From the NCBI GenBank assembly GCA_963777095.1, contig CAVZOY010000004.1:62001-126000 (forward strand): a stretch of 64,000 nt of DNA. Direction: 5' to 3'. Made by a program: the position numbers and the translations under genes. The notes under the pieces are model-generated. The model made no database searches. It saw nothing but the letters and a program-made list of their open reading frames with translations, and had not been told where the DNA came from. The stretch comes from CAVZOY01 sp963777095. Lineage in GTDB: Bacteria > Actinomycetota > Actinomycetes > Mycobacteriales > Geodermatophilaceae. This document shows positions 49,652 to 59,694 of this stretch, one piece after another; position 1 is the stretch's first letter; each line of letters starts with the position of its first letter.

Positions 49652-50839
49652 GTGAAGGTGCTGATGGACGCCGGCCCGTGGCTCCCCGTCCCGCCGCGCG
49701 GATACGGAGGGCTGGAGAACGTCGTCGGCACGCTGACGACGGCGCTGCGCGCGCGCGGGCACACCGTCGTCCTGGCCACCGTCGGCGACAGCGACCTGCC
49801 GTCCGACGGAGCCGTGCACGCCTTCGCCACGGGCCAGTTCGCCCGGCTGTCCCGCCCCTATCCCGAGGTCGTCGGCGTCGCGCTCGCCCACGAGCAGGTC
49901 GTGGTCGAGACGGTCGAACGGCACGCGGCCGACGGCGCCCCCTTCGACCTCGTCCACACGCACCTCGAGGTGGTCGGCCCGGCCGTCCTCGGCGCGCGCG
50001 GAGAGCACGCTCCGCCCGTCCTGCACACCCTGCACTGGGACCTGCGCCGCAACGCCGACTTCTATGCCTCCTTCGACGGCCGGGGGCGGGTCTTCTTCGC
50101 CGGGGTCTCGGAGTCGCAGGTGGCGCGCGGGCCCGAGCGGCTGCGCCGGCAGACGCTCGGCGCCGTCCCCCTGGCGGTGCCGGTGGTCCCTGGTCCGCCG
50201 GTGCCGGCCGACCGGCGGGCGGAGCACGTCATCGCCGTGGGCCGGATCTGTCGGCTGAAGGGCACCGCGATGGCGGTCCGGGCCGCGGGCGCCGCAGGTC
50301 TGCCGATCGTCCTCGCCGGACCGGTTGCCGGCTGCCCCGACCGGGCATCCCTCGACCGGGAGATGGCGGATCCGTCGTCCCCGCTGCACGCGAACGACGA
50401 CGTCCGCTACTTCCTCGAGGAGGTGTCGCCGTTGCTCGACGGGAACCGGGCCCGCTGGATCGGCAGCGTGTCGGGACCGGCCAAGGACGAGCTCGTCGGC
50501 ACGGCCCGGGCGGCGGTCTTCCCCGTCCAGTGGGAGGAGCCCGGCGGAACGGCCGTCTGCGAGGCGCTGATGGCCGGCACCCCGGTGGTCGCGCTCGCCC
50601 GCGGATGCCTGCCGTCCCTGGTCGACGACGGCGTGACCGGGCTGCTCGCCGACGACGAGCCGGGTCTGGTCGACGCGCTCCGGCGGGTCGGGGATCTCGA
50701 TCCCGCCGCGTGCCGGGCCGACGCCGTCCGCAGGTTCGCCCCGGACGTCATGGCCGGCGCCTACGAGCGTCTCTACGACGAGGTCGTCGCCCGTGCGAGC
50801 TCCCGGGGGCTGCAGGCGGCGGTCGCGACGGTCGAATGA
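49652..50839 (+). CDS. Glycosyltransferase family 4
   Basis: A 395-residue GT-B enzyme. N-terminal PPRGYGGLENVVGTLTTAL is the acceptor-side Gly-rich loop; the C-terminal domain has VGRICRLKG, EEPGGTAVCEALMAGTPVVALARGCLPSLV (the EX7E nucleotide-sugar motif) and GVTGLL. It follows gpgS by seven bases and overlaps the GDPD gene, so the three form an operon. The product is unknown; a polar-lipid or storage glycan is reasonable given the neighbours. Confidence 0.92.
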   Translation: MKVLMDAGPWLPVPPRGYGGLENVVGTLTTALRARGHTVVLATVGDSDLPSDGAVHAFATGQFARLSRPYPEVVGVALAHEQVVVETVERHAADGAPFDLVHTHLEVVGPAVLGARGEHAPPVLHTLHWDLRRNADFYASFDGRGRVFFAGVSESQVARGPERLRRQTLGAVPLAVPVVPGPPVPADRRAEHVIAVGRICRLKGTAMAVRAAGAAGLPIVLAGPVAGCPDRASLDREMADPSSPLHANDDVRYFLEEVSPLLDGNRARWIGSVSGPAKDELVGTARAAVFPVQWEEPGGTAVCEALMAGTPVVALARGCLPSLVDDGVTGLLADDEPGLVDALRRVGDLDPAACRADAVRRFAPDVMAGAYERLYDEVVARASSRGLQAAVATVE

Positions 50840-51675
50840 CGGCCGCCGGCGTCGAGGTCGTCGGTCACCGCGGCGCGTCCGCCGACGCCCCGGAGCACAC
50901 GCTCGCGGCCTACCAGCAGGCCGTGCGGATCGGCGCCGACGCCGTCGAGTGCGACGTCCGCATGACGCGGGACGGCGTCCTCGTCTGCGTGCACGACCGG
51001 CGCATCGACCAGACCTCGACCGGGCGGGGCGTGGTGTCCGCGCTGACGCTGGCCGACCTCGACCAGCACTCGTTCGGAGCGCGCGTGACCCGTCCGCCGA
51101 CCTGGCTCGCGCCTGCGGGCCGGCACGTTCCCGAGGACGAGCCCGACCGCAGCGAGCAGGGCGTGCTCACGCTGCACCGGCTGCTGGACTACGTGACGAG
51201 CAGCCCGGGCGACGTGCGCCTGGCGATCGAGACCAAGCACCCGACCCGGCACTCGGCGCGGGTCGAACGCGCGCTGATCGCCGACCTCCGGCGGTTCGGC
51301 CTGCTCGACGGGGTCAAGCCGGTCGACCGCGGCGGACGGCCGGGCGTCCGGGTGATGAGCTTCTCGTCGACGGCGCTGCGCCGGGTGCAGGTGATGGCGC
51401 CCCTGGTGCCCACCGTGCAGCTGTTCCGGCGGCTGCCGGCGACGGGCGCCTTCGCGGTCGCTGCCGGGCTCGCCACCGCGATCGGCCCGAGCCTCGCCGT
51501 GCTGCGCCGGTACCCGTCCCTGGTGGAGCGGGCGCACGCCACCGGCACCGAGGTGCACGTCTGGACGGTGAACGAGCCGGACGACATGGCGTTCGTGCTC
51601 GGGCTGGGGGTCGACGCCGTGATCACCGACCGGCCGGGGACGTTGCTGGACCGCCTCGGTCGGGGCGCGGCCTAA
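50836..51675 (+). CDS. Glycerophosphodiester phosphodiesterase
   Basis: A 279-residue GDPD with the family motif HRGASADAPEHTLAAYQQAVRIGADAVECDVRMTRDGVLVCVHD containing the metal-binding Glu/Asp and catalytic His residues, then AIETK and VHVWTVNEPDD. No signal peptide is seen, so it probably acts in the cytoplasm on glycerophosphodiesters. Start ATG overlaps the glycosyltransferase stop (ATGA). Its stop meets the convergent dehydrogenase stop. Confidence 0.93.
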   Translation: MTAAGVEVVGHRGASADAPEHTLAAYQQAVRIGADAVECDVRMTRDGVLVCVHDRRIDQTSTGRGVVSALTLADLDQHSFGARVTRPPTWLAPAGRHVPEDEPDRSEQGVLTLHRLLDYVTSSPGDVRLAIETKHPTRHSARVERALIADLRRFGLLDGVKPVDRGGRPGVRVMSFSSTALRRVQVMAPLVPTVQLFRRLPATGAFAVAAGLATAIGPSLAVLRRYPSLVERAHATGTEVHVWTVNEPDDMAFVLGLGVDAVITDRPGTLLDRLGRGAA

Positions 51676-52775
51676 CCCTCCTGCTGGTCGACGGCGAAGG
51701 CCGCCGACAGCACGTGCCGCCGTCGGTCGCTCAGCTCGGCGAACAGCATCGGGGCGTCGTCGAAGGGGACGACGTCGGTGAGCAGCGCCTTCCGGACCGT
51801 GCGGCCGTGCTCGGTGAGCAGGGCGAGCGTCTCGGTGGAGAGCCGACGGCGGTCCCAGCGGTGCGCCAGGCCGCGGGGCACCCGCCCGATCTGGGCGCAC
51901 CGCACCGACAGGCCGTTGTGGTGGAACTCCTCGCCGAGCGCGACGGCCTCCGCCCCGGCGGTGTAGAAGGCGAGGTCGACGACGGTGCCCTGCGGCCGCA
52001 GCGAGCGCAGCGCCGTCGCCAGCGCCCGGTCCTGACCGCGGCACTGGAAGGCGACGTCCGCCCCGTGGTCGGCCGGACCGTGCCGCCACCGCAGCTTGAG
52101 CGTGCGGGCGACGTCGTCGGTGTCGTCGACGGCCTGCAGACCGAGCGCCTCCGCCGCCGCCCGGCGCTCGGGCGTCGGGTCGACCACCACGACCTCCGCC
52201 GCGCCGTGGGCTCGCGCGGCCAGGCCGACCAGCAGGCCGATCAGCCCGCCGCCGGTCACGACCACGAGCCGGCCGCGGACGCCGTCGCCGATCTCCGCGC
52301 CGCCGACCTCGGCCGCGGCGTGCAGCAGCCCGTTGAGGCAGATCGGCCCGAGGTGGGCCGCGTAGATGCCGAGCACCGGGTCCAGGTCGGCCGGCAGCGG
52401 CACGACGTGCTCGGTCACCGGGTCGCCGTGGTGCACGGTCGTGTGGCCGTAGGTCATCGCCACGAGCGCGCCCTCGGGCACCGCGGCGGTGCGGGTGTCG
52501 GTCACCCGCGCGACCTCCATGTAGCCCAGCTTGGTCACCGGGAACTGCTGGGACGGGTCGGCCGCGGTCGAACAGGCCGAGCTCGGTGTCCCAGCCGGCG
52601 GCGAAGTACGGGCTGGTGCCGCGGTACCAGGTGAGCTCGGTGCCGGCGGACAGCCCGGTGAACAGCGTCTGCGCGCGGAACCGGCCGTCGGCAGAGCTCC
52701 GCCTTCCTCGGTCTCCCGGATCTCCATCTCCCCGGCCCGGGGGACGACGAGCGTGCGGATCTTCGGGCGGCTCAT
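51672..52775 (-). CDS. Zinc-type alcohol dehydrogenase (MDR superfamily; frame breaks)
   Basis: About 367 residues. N-terminal MSRPKIRTLVVPRAGEMEI, GroES-like part with LFTGLSAGTELTWYRGTSP, Rossmann part with VTGGGLIGLLVGLAARAHGAAEVVVVDPTPERR, then the C-terminal catalytic lobe. The typical zinc Cys in the GroES part is not obvious. Frame breaks occur near 52690 and 52565 in the first third. It resembles the zinc dehydrogenases paired with Gfo/Idh enzymes in sugar and envelope loci. The start overlaps the preceding Gfo/Idh end. Confidence 0.78.
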   Translation of the reverse strand: MSRPKIRTLVVPRAGEMEIRETEEGGALPTAGSARRRCSPGCPPAPSSPGTAAPARTSPPAGTPSSACSTAADPSQQFPVTKLGYMEVARVTDTRTAAVPEGALVAMTYGHTTVHHGDPVTEHVVPLPADLDPVLGIYAAHLGPICLNGLLHAAAEVGGAEIGDGVRGRLVVVTGGGLIGLLVGLAARAHGAAEVVVVDPTPERRAAAEALGLQAVDDTDDVARTLKLRWRHGPADHGADVAFQCRGQDRALATALRSLRPQGTVVDLAFYTAGAEAVALGEEFHHNGLSVRCAQIGRVPRGLAHRWDRRRLSTETLALLTEHGRTVRKALLTDVVPFDDAPMLFAELSDRRRHVLSAAFAVDQQEG

Positions 52776-53733
52776 GCGGTCGACCCGGACCGTGCGGCCG
52801 GTGCTCGTCGCCTCGGTGATGGCGCAGGCCAGCCGGTGGGTGCGCAGCGCCTCGGCGACGTCGACGAGTCCGGGTGCTCTCACCCCGGTCGTGAGCAGGT
52901 CGACGAACGCCCGGTCGACGGCTCTCGTGCGTCGACGAGGGGCTCGCTGGCGTGCGTCCAGCCGTCGGGGGCGGTCATCCGCAGCGTGGTCTCGGTCAGG
53001 CTGACCGCGAGCCCGTCGGCCGCGAGGTCGAGTCCGGCCGCGGTCGGGGCGGGCAGCACGCACGAGGTGCTGGCCGTGCCCACGGCGCCGCTCGCGAAGC
53101 GGAGGACGGCGGCGGTGGCGTCGGGGACGTCGCGGTCATGGTTCGACGATGCCGCGCTCGCTCCCACGACCTCGTCGACCTCGCCGGCGAGGAGCCGGAC
53201 GACGTCGAGCACGTGGGTGGCCTGCTCGACGATCTGCCCGCCCGAGGTGTCGGCATGGCTCCACCACGCGGGCGGGGGAGTGGTGCCCCACCAGCGGGCG
53301 TCGAGGAGCCGGACGGTCCTGCCGTCCAGCGCGGTCGGGCACGGGCCACCGTGTCCAGGTGCCGCCAGTGGTAGCCGGTCGCCGTGGGCAGGCCGGCCGC
53401 GGCGACGGCGTCGGCGACCGTCTCCGCGGCCTTCAGGTCGGCGGCGAGCGGCTTCTCCACGAAGAACGGCAGGCCGGCGGCGATCACCGCGAGCTCGAGG
53501 TCGCCGTGGGCGAAGGGCGGCACGCAGAGCCAGACCGCGTCGGGGCGGGCTTTCAGGACGCCCGGCGAGGTCGTCGGCCACGGGGACGCCATAGGTCGTG
53601 GCCATGAGCGTCGGCCGCGGGCCGGTTCGCGATCGTGGACGGCGACGATCTCGACGTCGTCGAAGCCGGAGAGGACGCGGGCGTGGCGGGTGGCCACCGC
53701 GCCGGCGCCGACGAGGGCCGCGCGCAGCGTCAT
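52772..53733 (-). CDS. Gfo/Idh/MocA family oxidoreductase (multiple frame breaks)
   Basis: N-terminal MTLRAALVGAGAVATRHARVL is the NAD(P) Rossmann loop; CVPPFAHGDLELAV, FVEKPLAADL (the EKP motif) and GYHWRH follow, then the C-terminal beta-sheet with DARWWG, GGQIVEQATHVLDVVRLLAG. At least five frame changes are needed between 53620 and 52790 to read the whole protein. Only here is the density so high. Probably a sugar or inositol dehydrogenase working with the downstream zinc dehydrogenase. Whether it is alive depends on whether the indels are real. Confidence 0.75.
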
Positions 53734-53796
53734 GAGAGGGGTCCGTGGTCGGCAGTCACCCGGAAATCCTGCCTGGTGTCGGCAATGCCCGCCGGG

Positions 53797-54527
53797 TCAG
53801 GACCGCTGGAGGTGCTCGCGGAAGAACGCCTCCGTCCTCCGCCAGGCGTCCTCGGCCGCCACCGGGTCGGCGCCGATGCCCGCTACCCGGAGCAGCGGGC
53901 GTACCGGGCGAGGGAGCGCCTCGGGCGGCGTGAGGAAGGCGTGACCCGCGGACGGGTACTCCTTCACGTCGTGCTCGACGCCGAGCCGGTCCAGCGTCGC
54001 CTCGAGTCGTCCGGCGGCGCCGCGAAGGGTGCGGTCACGGCCGCCGAAGCTCGCGACGATCGGACAGGCGCCGTACAGGGATGCCTCCGGATCCCGGGGC
54101 AGGTGTCCGTAGTTCGCCGACGCCGCCTCGTATCCGGATGCGGCCACCATCAGCGCGAAGCCACCGCCCAGGCAGATGCCCATCACCCCGATCCTGCCGG
54201 TGCAGTTCGCCGTGCGGACAGCAGCCATGCCCGTGCCGCCTCGATGTCGGCGTAGGGCCGGCCCTCCCCGGCCGCCATCGCGCGGATGGTCGCGCGCAGG
54301 CAGCGCCGTGCGCCGCCTGCGCTGAAGAGGTCGGGGGCCACGACGAGGTACCCGGCGCGCGAGAGCCGATCGGCGTGCCCACGGATGACGCCGTCCAGGC
54401 CGAAGATCTCGTGGACCATGACGACGCCGGGCCACGGCCCGTCGCCGTCGGGAACGGCGACGTAGGCCTTCAGCGGCTGGGAGCCGCCGAAACGGGCCCC
54501 GAGCTCGGTGAGGTCCAGATCGGCCAT
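53797..54527 (-). CDS. Dienelactone hydrolase family protein (frame break)
   Basis: About 243 residues, alpha/beta-hydrolase. VVMVHEIFGLDGVIRGHADRLSRAGYLVVAPDL is the typical N-terminal half. The nucleophile elbow is GICLGGGFA, with Cys as in dienelactone hydrolase, and the catalytic His lies in PSAGHAF. The frame breaks near 54212 between LLSA and NCTGRIGVMG; a one-base loss or two-base gain would explain it. It follows the large regulator gene by 10 bases on the same strand. Confidence 0.86.
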
Positions 54528-54537
54528 GTCGCTCTGC

Positions 54538-57182
54538 TCAGTCCTTCCGTGCGGACGCCGGTGCGGCGAGCTCGGCCAGCGCACGGTCCAGGGCCTCGGG
54601 CAGGGACCAGCGACGCGCATCGGCTCCTTCTCGGTCGAACCGCTCGTTGCCGAGCATCTCGCGCGCACGGGTGGAGAGCCGCTCGACCAGCGGAGCGACG
54701 GCCGGCTGGAGCGGAAGAGCCTCGACGCCACGAGCGGCGGCCGCGACGGCCAGGTTGCGGGCGGCGACGGCCGGCCGGTCCTCCGCCAGGGCGAGGGCGG
54801 CAAGCCCCTCGAGCGCGTAGGCCATGCTGGTCGGCCGACCGCTGCGACGGTTGACACGGGCACCCTCGAGCAGGGACCGGCGTGCGGCGGGGAGGTCGCC
54901 CTGGGCCAGCTGGCAGAGGCCGAGCTGGCTGAGGCCCCGTCCGAGCATGCCTTCCTCGCCGAGCTCCTCGGACAGGGCGACCGCGGACCGGTAGTGCCCC
55001 GCGGCCGGATCGGGCTCGCCCATGGCCAGGGCGAGGTCGCCGCGCACGAGGTGCATGAGCGCCTGGCCGATCTCGAATCCGAGGGCGGTGAACCGGGCCA
55101 GCGCCGCATCGGCCGCCCGAGCACCCTCCGGCAGTCCGCGATCCACGGCGACCTGGATGCCAGGAATGGTCGCCAACGCCCGGTCGAGCTCGTGCTCCGC
55201 GTCCTCGGGCAGCAGAGCCTCGCCCTCGCTCAGCAGTCCGGGAACCGATGCGCGGTCCCCGAGCACCGACGCCAGGACCGCCCCGAGGACCAGGAGGCGG
55301 CCGTGCACGGCCGGGGAGGCGCCATGTGCCCGGGCGAGGGCTGCGTCGACCCACCCCTTCGCCTCGGTCTCGGCTCCCCGGTACCGGAGGTACGTCGCCG
55401 CGTTGCGGATGAGGAGAGCCACCGTGTCGACGTCGCCGCCGTCGAGGAGCCGTTGCACGGCCGCGCGGAGGTTCGCCTGCTCCCGGTTGAGACGCTCGCG
55501 CGCGAGCCGGTACCCGCCGCCGCGGGCCCCGACCAGATCCGTCGTGAGGTCGAGCAGCCAGGCGACGTGCCGCTGCTCCGTCTCCCGCCGGTCGGGCGAT
55601 GCCGACAGCTGGTCGCCGGCGTAGACCCGCACGGTCTCGAGCATCGAGAACCGCGGCTCGGGTGCGTCGTCGGGCACCACGAGACTGGCGTCCACCAGGG
55701 CGGTCAGGGTGTCGAGCACGTCGGGCTCTCCGGCCCGCCCGCAGATGCGCTCCGCGGCCTCGAGGCTCCAGCTCCCCGCGAAGACGGCGAGTCTGGCGAA
55801 CAGCGCCTGTTCGTGCGGCTGGAGAAGGCCGTGGCTCCAGTCCATGGTCGCCCGCAGCGTGCGTTGTCGCTGGGGAAGGTCCACCGGGCCGCTGCCGAGG
55901 ACGTCGAGCCGTTCGCTCAGGCGGGCCAGCAGCGCTCGGGGTGCGAGCACGCGGACGCGGGCGGCGGCCAGCTCGATCGCCAGGGGCAGCCCGTCCAGGC
56001 GCCGGCAGATCTCGGCCACGACGGCTTCGTCGTCCCCGACGGCGGAGAAGCCGGGGCGCACGGCGACCGCCCGCTCCGTGAACAACCGGACCGATGCCGA
56101 GCGGTCCAGGGCCTGCACGGGGAACTGCTGCTCCGTCCGCAGCCGCAGTGCCGAGCGGCTCGTGGCGAGGACGACGGCTCCCGGCACCCGCTCGATCAGC
56201 TCCGCGAGGTCGCCGGCCGCGTCGACGACCTGCTCGAGGTTGTCCAGCACGAGCAACGTCCGGTCGTCGCCCAGGGCGGTGGCCAGGCTCGCGAGGGCGT
56301 CCTGACCGGGGTCGCGTCGTCGCGCCCACCGCGTCGGCGATCGCGCCGAGCACCAGCGACGGATCGTCGACCGTGGCGAGCGGCACGAAGACGACGCCGC
56401 CGGGCAGTTCGGCCGCCACCGCATGTGCCGCTTCCACCGCGAGACGGGTCTTCCCGATGCCTCCCGGGCCGGTCATGGTGACCAGCCGCGTTCGCGGGTT
56501 GGCGAGCAGCGCAGCGAGGTCGCGCACGTCGCTCGTCCCGCCCGACGGTGGAGCCCGACGGGGTCGGCAGACGGAAGCGGCGCGTGGACGCACGGATCGG
56601 CGGAAAGGTCGTCGGCAGGCCCGGTAAATCGAGCTGGTACAGGTGCGCGGGGGTGGCGAAGTCTTTGAGCCGGTGCTCCCCGAGATCGTGCAACACACCT
56701 CCGGTGGGCAGCTCGCCGCGCACCAGTGCCGCCGTCGCGTCGGACAGCAGGATCTGGCCGCCGTGCCCGGCGGCGGCGATGCGTGCCGCGAGGTGAACGG
56801 CCACGCCGACGTAGGAGCCGTGCTCCTCCGTGACCTCGCCGGTGTGCAGTCCCATCCGGACGCGGACCCTGAACGGCGGAGGCCACGTGTGGTCGGCCAG
56901 CGCCTGCTGGGCCTCGGCCGCGGCGGCGACGGCCTGACCGGGACTGGTGAAGGCGACGAAGAACGAGTCACCTTGGGTGTCGACCTCGCGTCCGGAGTGC
57001 GCATCGAAGGCGGCCCGCAGGAGCCGGCGGTGGTCGTCGAGGAGCCGACCGTAGGCAGAACCCGCCTGCTGCAGCAGTCGCGTGGAGCCCTCGATGTCGG
57101 TGAACAGGAGGGTGAGGGTCCCGACGGGGAGCGCGGTCCCTGCGGTGCGACGAGCGCCGACGGGAGGAGGCTGCGGGGGCAC
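54538..57182 (-). CDS. Adenylate cyclase-like / NB-ARC / TPR regulator (AfsR-like; two frame breaks)
   Basis: About 880 residues in three parts: a class III nucleotide cyclase homology domain (about 15-190: LLFTDIEGSTRLL, then GDSFFVAF, then VGVAVHLAARI), an NB-ARC ATPase (about 225-500: TGPGGIGKTRLA Walker A, LLVLDNLEQV Walker B, ATSR, GLPLAIELAAARV), and a TPR-rich C-terminus with ALARFTALG and LSQLGLCQLAQGDL. Key cyclase residues are altered: Asp in place of the base-specifying Lys before TQGD, and His for the transition-state Asn before LAARI, so cyclase activity is doubtful. Breaks near 56545 and 56325 are single extra bases. Start GTG 57182 follows AGGGAGG. No HTH domain is visible. Confidence 0.85.
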
Positions 57183-57708
57183 AGACCTCCCTCGGGAGCC
57201 TCGGTGCCGACCGGCCGGCCGGAGCGGAGGCCCGCAGGATAGGGCCGCCACACATCCCCGGGTACAGACCTGCACACGGGCGTCCGGCCAGCGGGGATGG
57301 CGGGGCCCATGATCGCGTACGTGTTCTCCAGGGACTCGCCGCCAGGGTGAACGGGCCCACGTGACCTGCTTCCTCCCGCTTGATCATCGGTCGCATCTGG
57401 GCCGGGACTGCCTTGACCACCCCTTCACGAACGGCTTCCCCGCACCGTGATCGTCAAGGCCACCCTGATGAGTTTTCACAGGTCGTCCCGTCATCTTCGT
57501 CCCCCAATCCTGGGCGCCCATCGGCGTGATTGGCGCGTAGGGAGGGGCGACGGAGAAGAGTTCGGAGCATTCCCATTAGATTCGGGACGGTTCAGGAATC
57601 ATATTGGCCAGGCATTTCGCTTCGGCCTGACGCGCAGAACCCTTGCCCGCCTCGGCGGCTACCTGCACGATGCTCCGCTGCCGACCAACCGAAGAAGGGC
57701 GTAAGTCG
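57183..57708. other. Intergenic region without a recognisable gene
   Basis: 525 bases between the divergent regulator and a secreted protein. Base composition falls noticeably around 57540-57610 compared with the coding sequence. Short open frames on both strands lack family motifs and ribosome sites. It may contain promoters for both flanking genes; no clear -10/-35 pair or repeat stands out. Confidence 0.6.
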
Positions 57709-58110
57709 ATGAACAGGGCATTCCTCTCGACAGCGTTCATGGTGGCCTTCGCGGCCGCCGGTGCCGTGCTCGCACCGCCTGCTTCGGCGGCCGGCGGGCC
57801 ACTGGCCGGCACGTGGGTCTCGGTCGACACCGACGGGAGCAGCCAGACACTGGACATCACGGGTTCGGGAGTCCGCGCCTACGCGGTGACCTACTTCGAC
57901 GAGTCCGCCACCAGTGCATGCGAGGGCGGCCCCGCTCGGGTCTCCGGTCCCGGCTTCGTGGACGGTGACGGCATCGTCCTCGTCGGCCCCGGCGTCTGCC
58001 TGGATGGAGGCGGGGTCTTCGCGAAGCGCATCGCCATCGGCTACCACTACGACGCCGGTACCGACACCCTCACCGACGACTTCGGAATCGAGTGGCAACG
58101 GGCCAATTGA
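57709..58110 (+). CDS. Small secreted beta-rich protein
   Basis: A 133-residue protein with a signal peptide (about 1-28, ending ASA) and a mature part of about 105 residues starting GGPLAGTWVSVDTDGSSQTLDI, with two cysteines about 35 residues apart that could form a disulfide. The GTWVSVDTDGS opening resembles lipocalin-like or short beta-barrel domains. No family is assigned. The ATG at 57709 directly starts the signal peptide. Confidence 0.75.
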   Translation: MNRAFLSTAFMVAFAAAGAVLAPPASAAGGPLAGTWVSVDTDGSSQTLDITGSGVRAYAVTYFDESATSACEGGPARVSGPGFVDGDGIVLVGPGVCLDGGGVFAKRIAIGYHYDAGTDTLTDDFGIEWQRAN

Positions 58111-58438
58111 GGCACCGGAGTGTTCTCACCTGACTTCGCGGACGAGTAGTTCAGGGAGAGCGATGGCGATTCCGCCGACGTGCCTTCCGCCTGCCTTAGC
58201 ACGACATACGGCGGCTGGACCGCGGCTGCTCGGTGTCGCTCGGCCCGCCGCCACTCGAGTCCCGGGGTTCGCGGATGGAGCTGCGGCCGCGCCGGGAGGA
58301 GGGAGCGGATCTCCCGCGGCCGTGACCGTGCTGCGCCGCAACATGCTTGCCCAATGACGAGCTGCTCCACAGGTAAGGAGTCAACCGATCCCGAGCCAGT
58401 CCCGATGGATCTCGGTTTGCGCTGCCGATACGAGGTAG
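58111..58438. other. Region without a recognisable gene
   Basis: About 330 bases after the secreted protein. Open frames exist on both strands but have no ribosome sites or motifs. I see no repeat or RNA. Confidence 0.5.
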
Positions 58439-58696
58439 GTGAATAGCAGCGCTGCGGATGTCTCGACTGATGAGGGCACGGTCGAGTACCGGACGACTGA
58501 GCGGCGGTGCCTGATCTGCCTGACCACCCGGTCACTCGATGACGATCGACCCGCCCTGGGGACGGTCCGCTGGAGGGTCGCCATCCGCTCCCTCGGCGTC
58601 AGGATTGGGACTGCGGTGAGCTTCGAGTGCCTGAACGGTCACTCCAGCGACGAGGATCCTCAACTTCTCAAGGCGTTCCCCTCGCGGCGGTTCTAG
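58439..58696 (+). CDS. Small protein with Cys pairs (possible zinc ribbon)
   Basis: An 85-residue frame starting with GTG. It has a CLICL motif (CxxC) near residue 25 and a later FECLNGHSSDED segment near residue 62, which could make a three-Cys/one-His zinc site. The third-position composition is consistent with coding. No family is known to me. The ribosome site overlaps closely with the start, so initiation is uncertain. Confidence 0.5.
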   Translation: MNSSAADVSTDEGTVEYRTTERRCLICLTTRSLDDDRPALGTVRWRVAIRSLGVRIGTAVSFECLNGHSSDEDPQLLKAFPSRRF

Positions 58697-58807
58697 TCCC
58701 CGCGCATCGAAGCTTGCACATCGGACAATGGGCAGGCGGCGCCGTCCGTGCTCGGCTGGAGGTCGCCTCCGGTCCGGCCGCCCGGCGGCCGGTGTGCGGG
58801 GGCGGCT

Positions 58808-59056
58808 TCAGCGGGCGAGCGTGATGCAGGCGGGGCAGACGTCGCGGACCGCTGTCGGCCATGGGACGTAGGCCATGATCCGGACCAACGATCCGCACAG
58901 GGAGAGCTCGCAGGCGCCGAGGATCCCAGCGAACGGCCGGTTCAGCTGCACCGCGTGCCACAGCGGTGCGGTAGGGCCGTGGGCGCGGCTGCGAGCGGCA
59001 AGGTAGGCGACAGGCGGTGCCGCGGCCGGGGCCGAGTCGAGGTGCGGGAGTGTCAT
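58808..59056 (-). CDS. Small hypothetical protein
   Basis: An 82-residue frame starting with ATG. It has a low-complexity Ala/Pro N-terminus and a core of LWHAVQLNRPFAGILGACELSLCGSLVRIM, ending DVCPACITLAR with a CPAC pair. The compact hydrophobic core and four cysteines suggest a real folded or metal-binding peptide. No family recognised. Confidence 0.5.
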   Translation of the reverse strand: MTLPHLDSAPAAAPPVAYLAARSRAHGPTAPLWHAVQLNRPFAGILGACELSLCGSLVRIMAYVPWPTAVRDVCPACITLAR

Positions 59057-59289
59057 GCGTCACACCGTCGGCAGGACGCGGCCACCGGTCACGGTCCGGA
59101 CCGGGTCGTCTCCCCCTTACTGGGGGCATCGCCGCCGCTGGTGGACGCCCGCCGACGGATGCAGGCGCTTCCGACGGTTCTCCGGACGGCAGGAGCTCCG
59201 CATGATGGGGATCGGCCCCTGTGCTCCGAGAGGAGAACCGCCGGGCTCGGTCGGAGCCGATCACTTCCCATGGGGGACCGGATGAGAAG

Positions 59290-59575
59290 GGGCGCAGAGC
59301 ACCCTGGTCGGCGAACATCACCTTCCCCAACAGCTCGCTAGCCAGGCGGTGGATGGCCGGCTCGGCCTCCAGCTTGGCGATGCGGCGCTTGGCCGCGGTC
59401 AGCTCCGACTTCTCGGCGCTGGTCAGCCCCGCCTGCAGGCCCCGATCGATGCGGTCCTGCCGCCGCTAGGGGTAGATCGACTCGGCACTGATGCCGAGAT
59501 CGCGCGCGACGTCGGCGACCGGCCCCCCCGCCTCGACCAGGTCGAGCACCTTCCGGCGGACAACCACGCCTGCCC
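59290..59575 (-). pseudogene. Degraded IS3-family transposase OrfA
   Basis: The minus strand reads RRKVLDLVEAG, then VADVARDLGISAESIY, an in-frame stop (59466-59468) where the conserved TW should be, then RRQDRIDRGLQAGLTSAEKSEL, AAKRRIAKLEAE and ASELLGK. This is the helix-turn-helix and coiled-coil pattern of IS3 OrfA. A run of seven C (59523-59529 on the plus strand) breaks the frame. There is no OrfB and no clear terminal inverted repeat, so it is a dead fragment. Confidence 0.82.
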
Positions 59576-59694
59576 ACGAACCCTCCTCAGGGGTCAAGTG
59601 GCCGGGATTCCAGTTACTCGAGTCCGCCGAAGCCGGGGCGGACCAGACTCTCCCGCCTCGCCGGGGCGGTTCATACAGGCGTCACGATGGGTGC

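Noticed and set aside
57447..57704. 85-codon plus-strand frame before the small secreted protein
   Set aside because: No ribosome site, no recognisable motif and composition unlike neighbouring genes.
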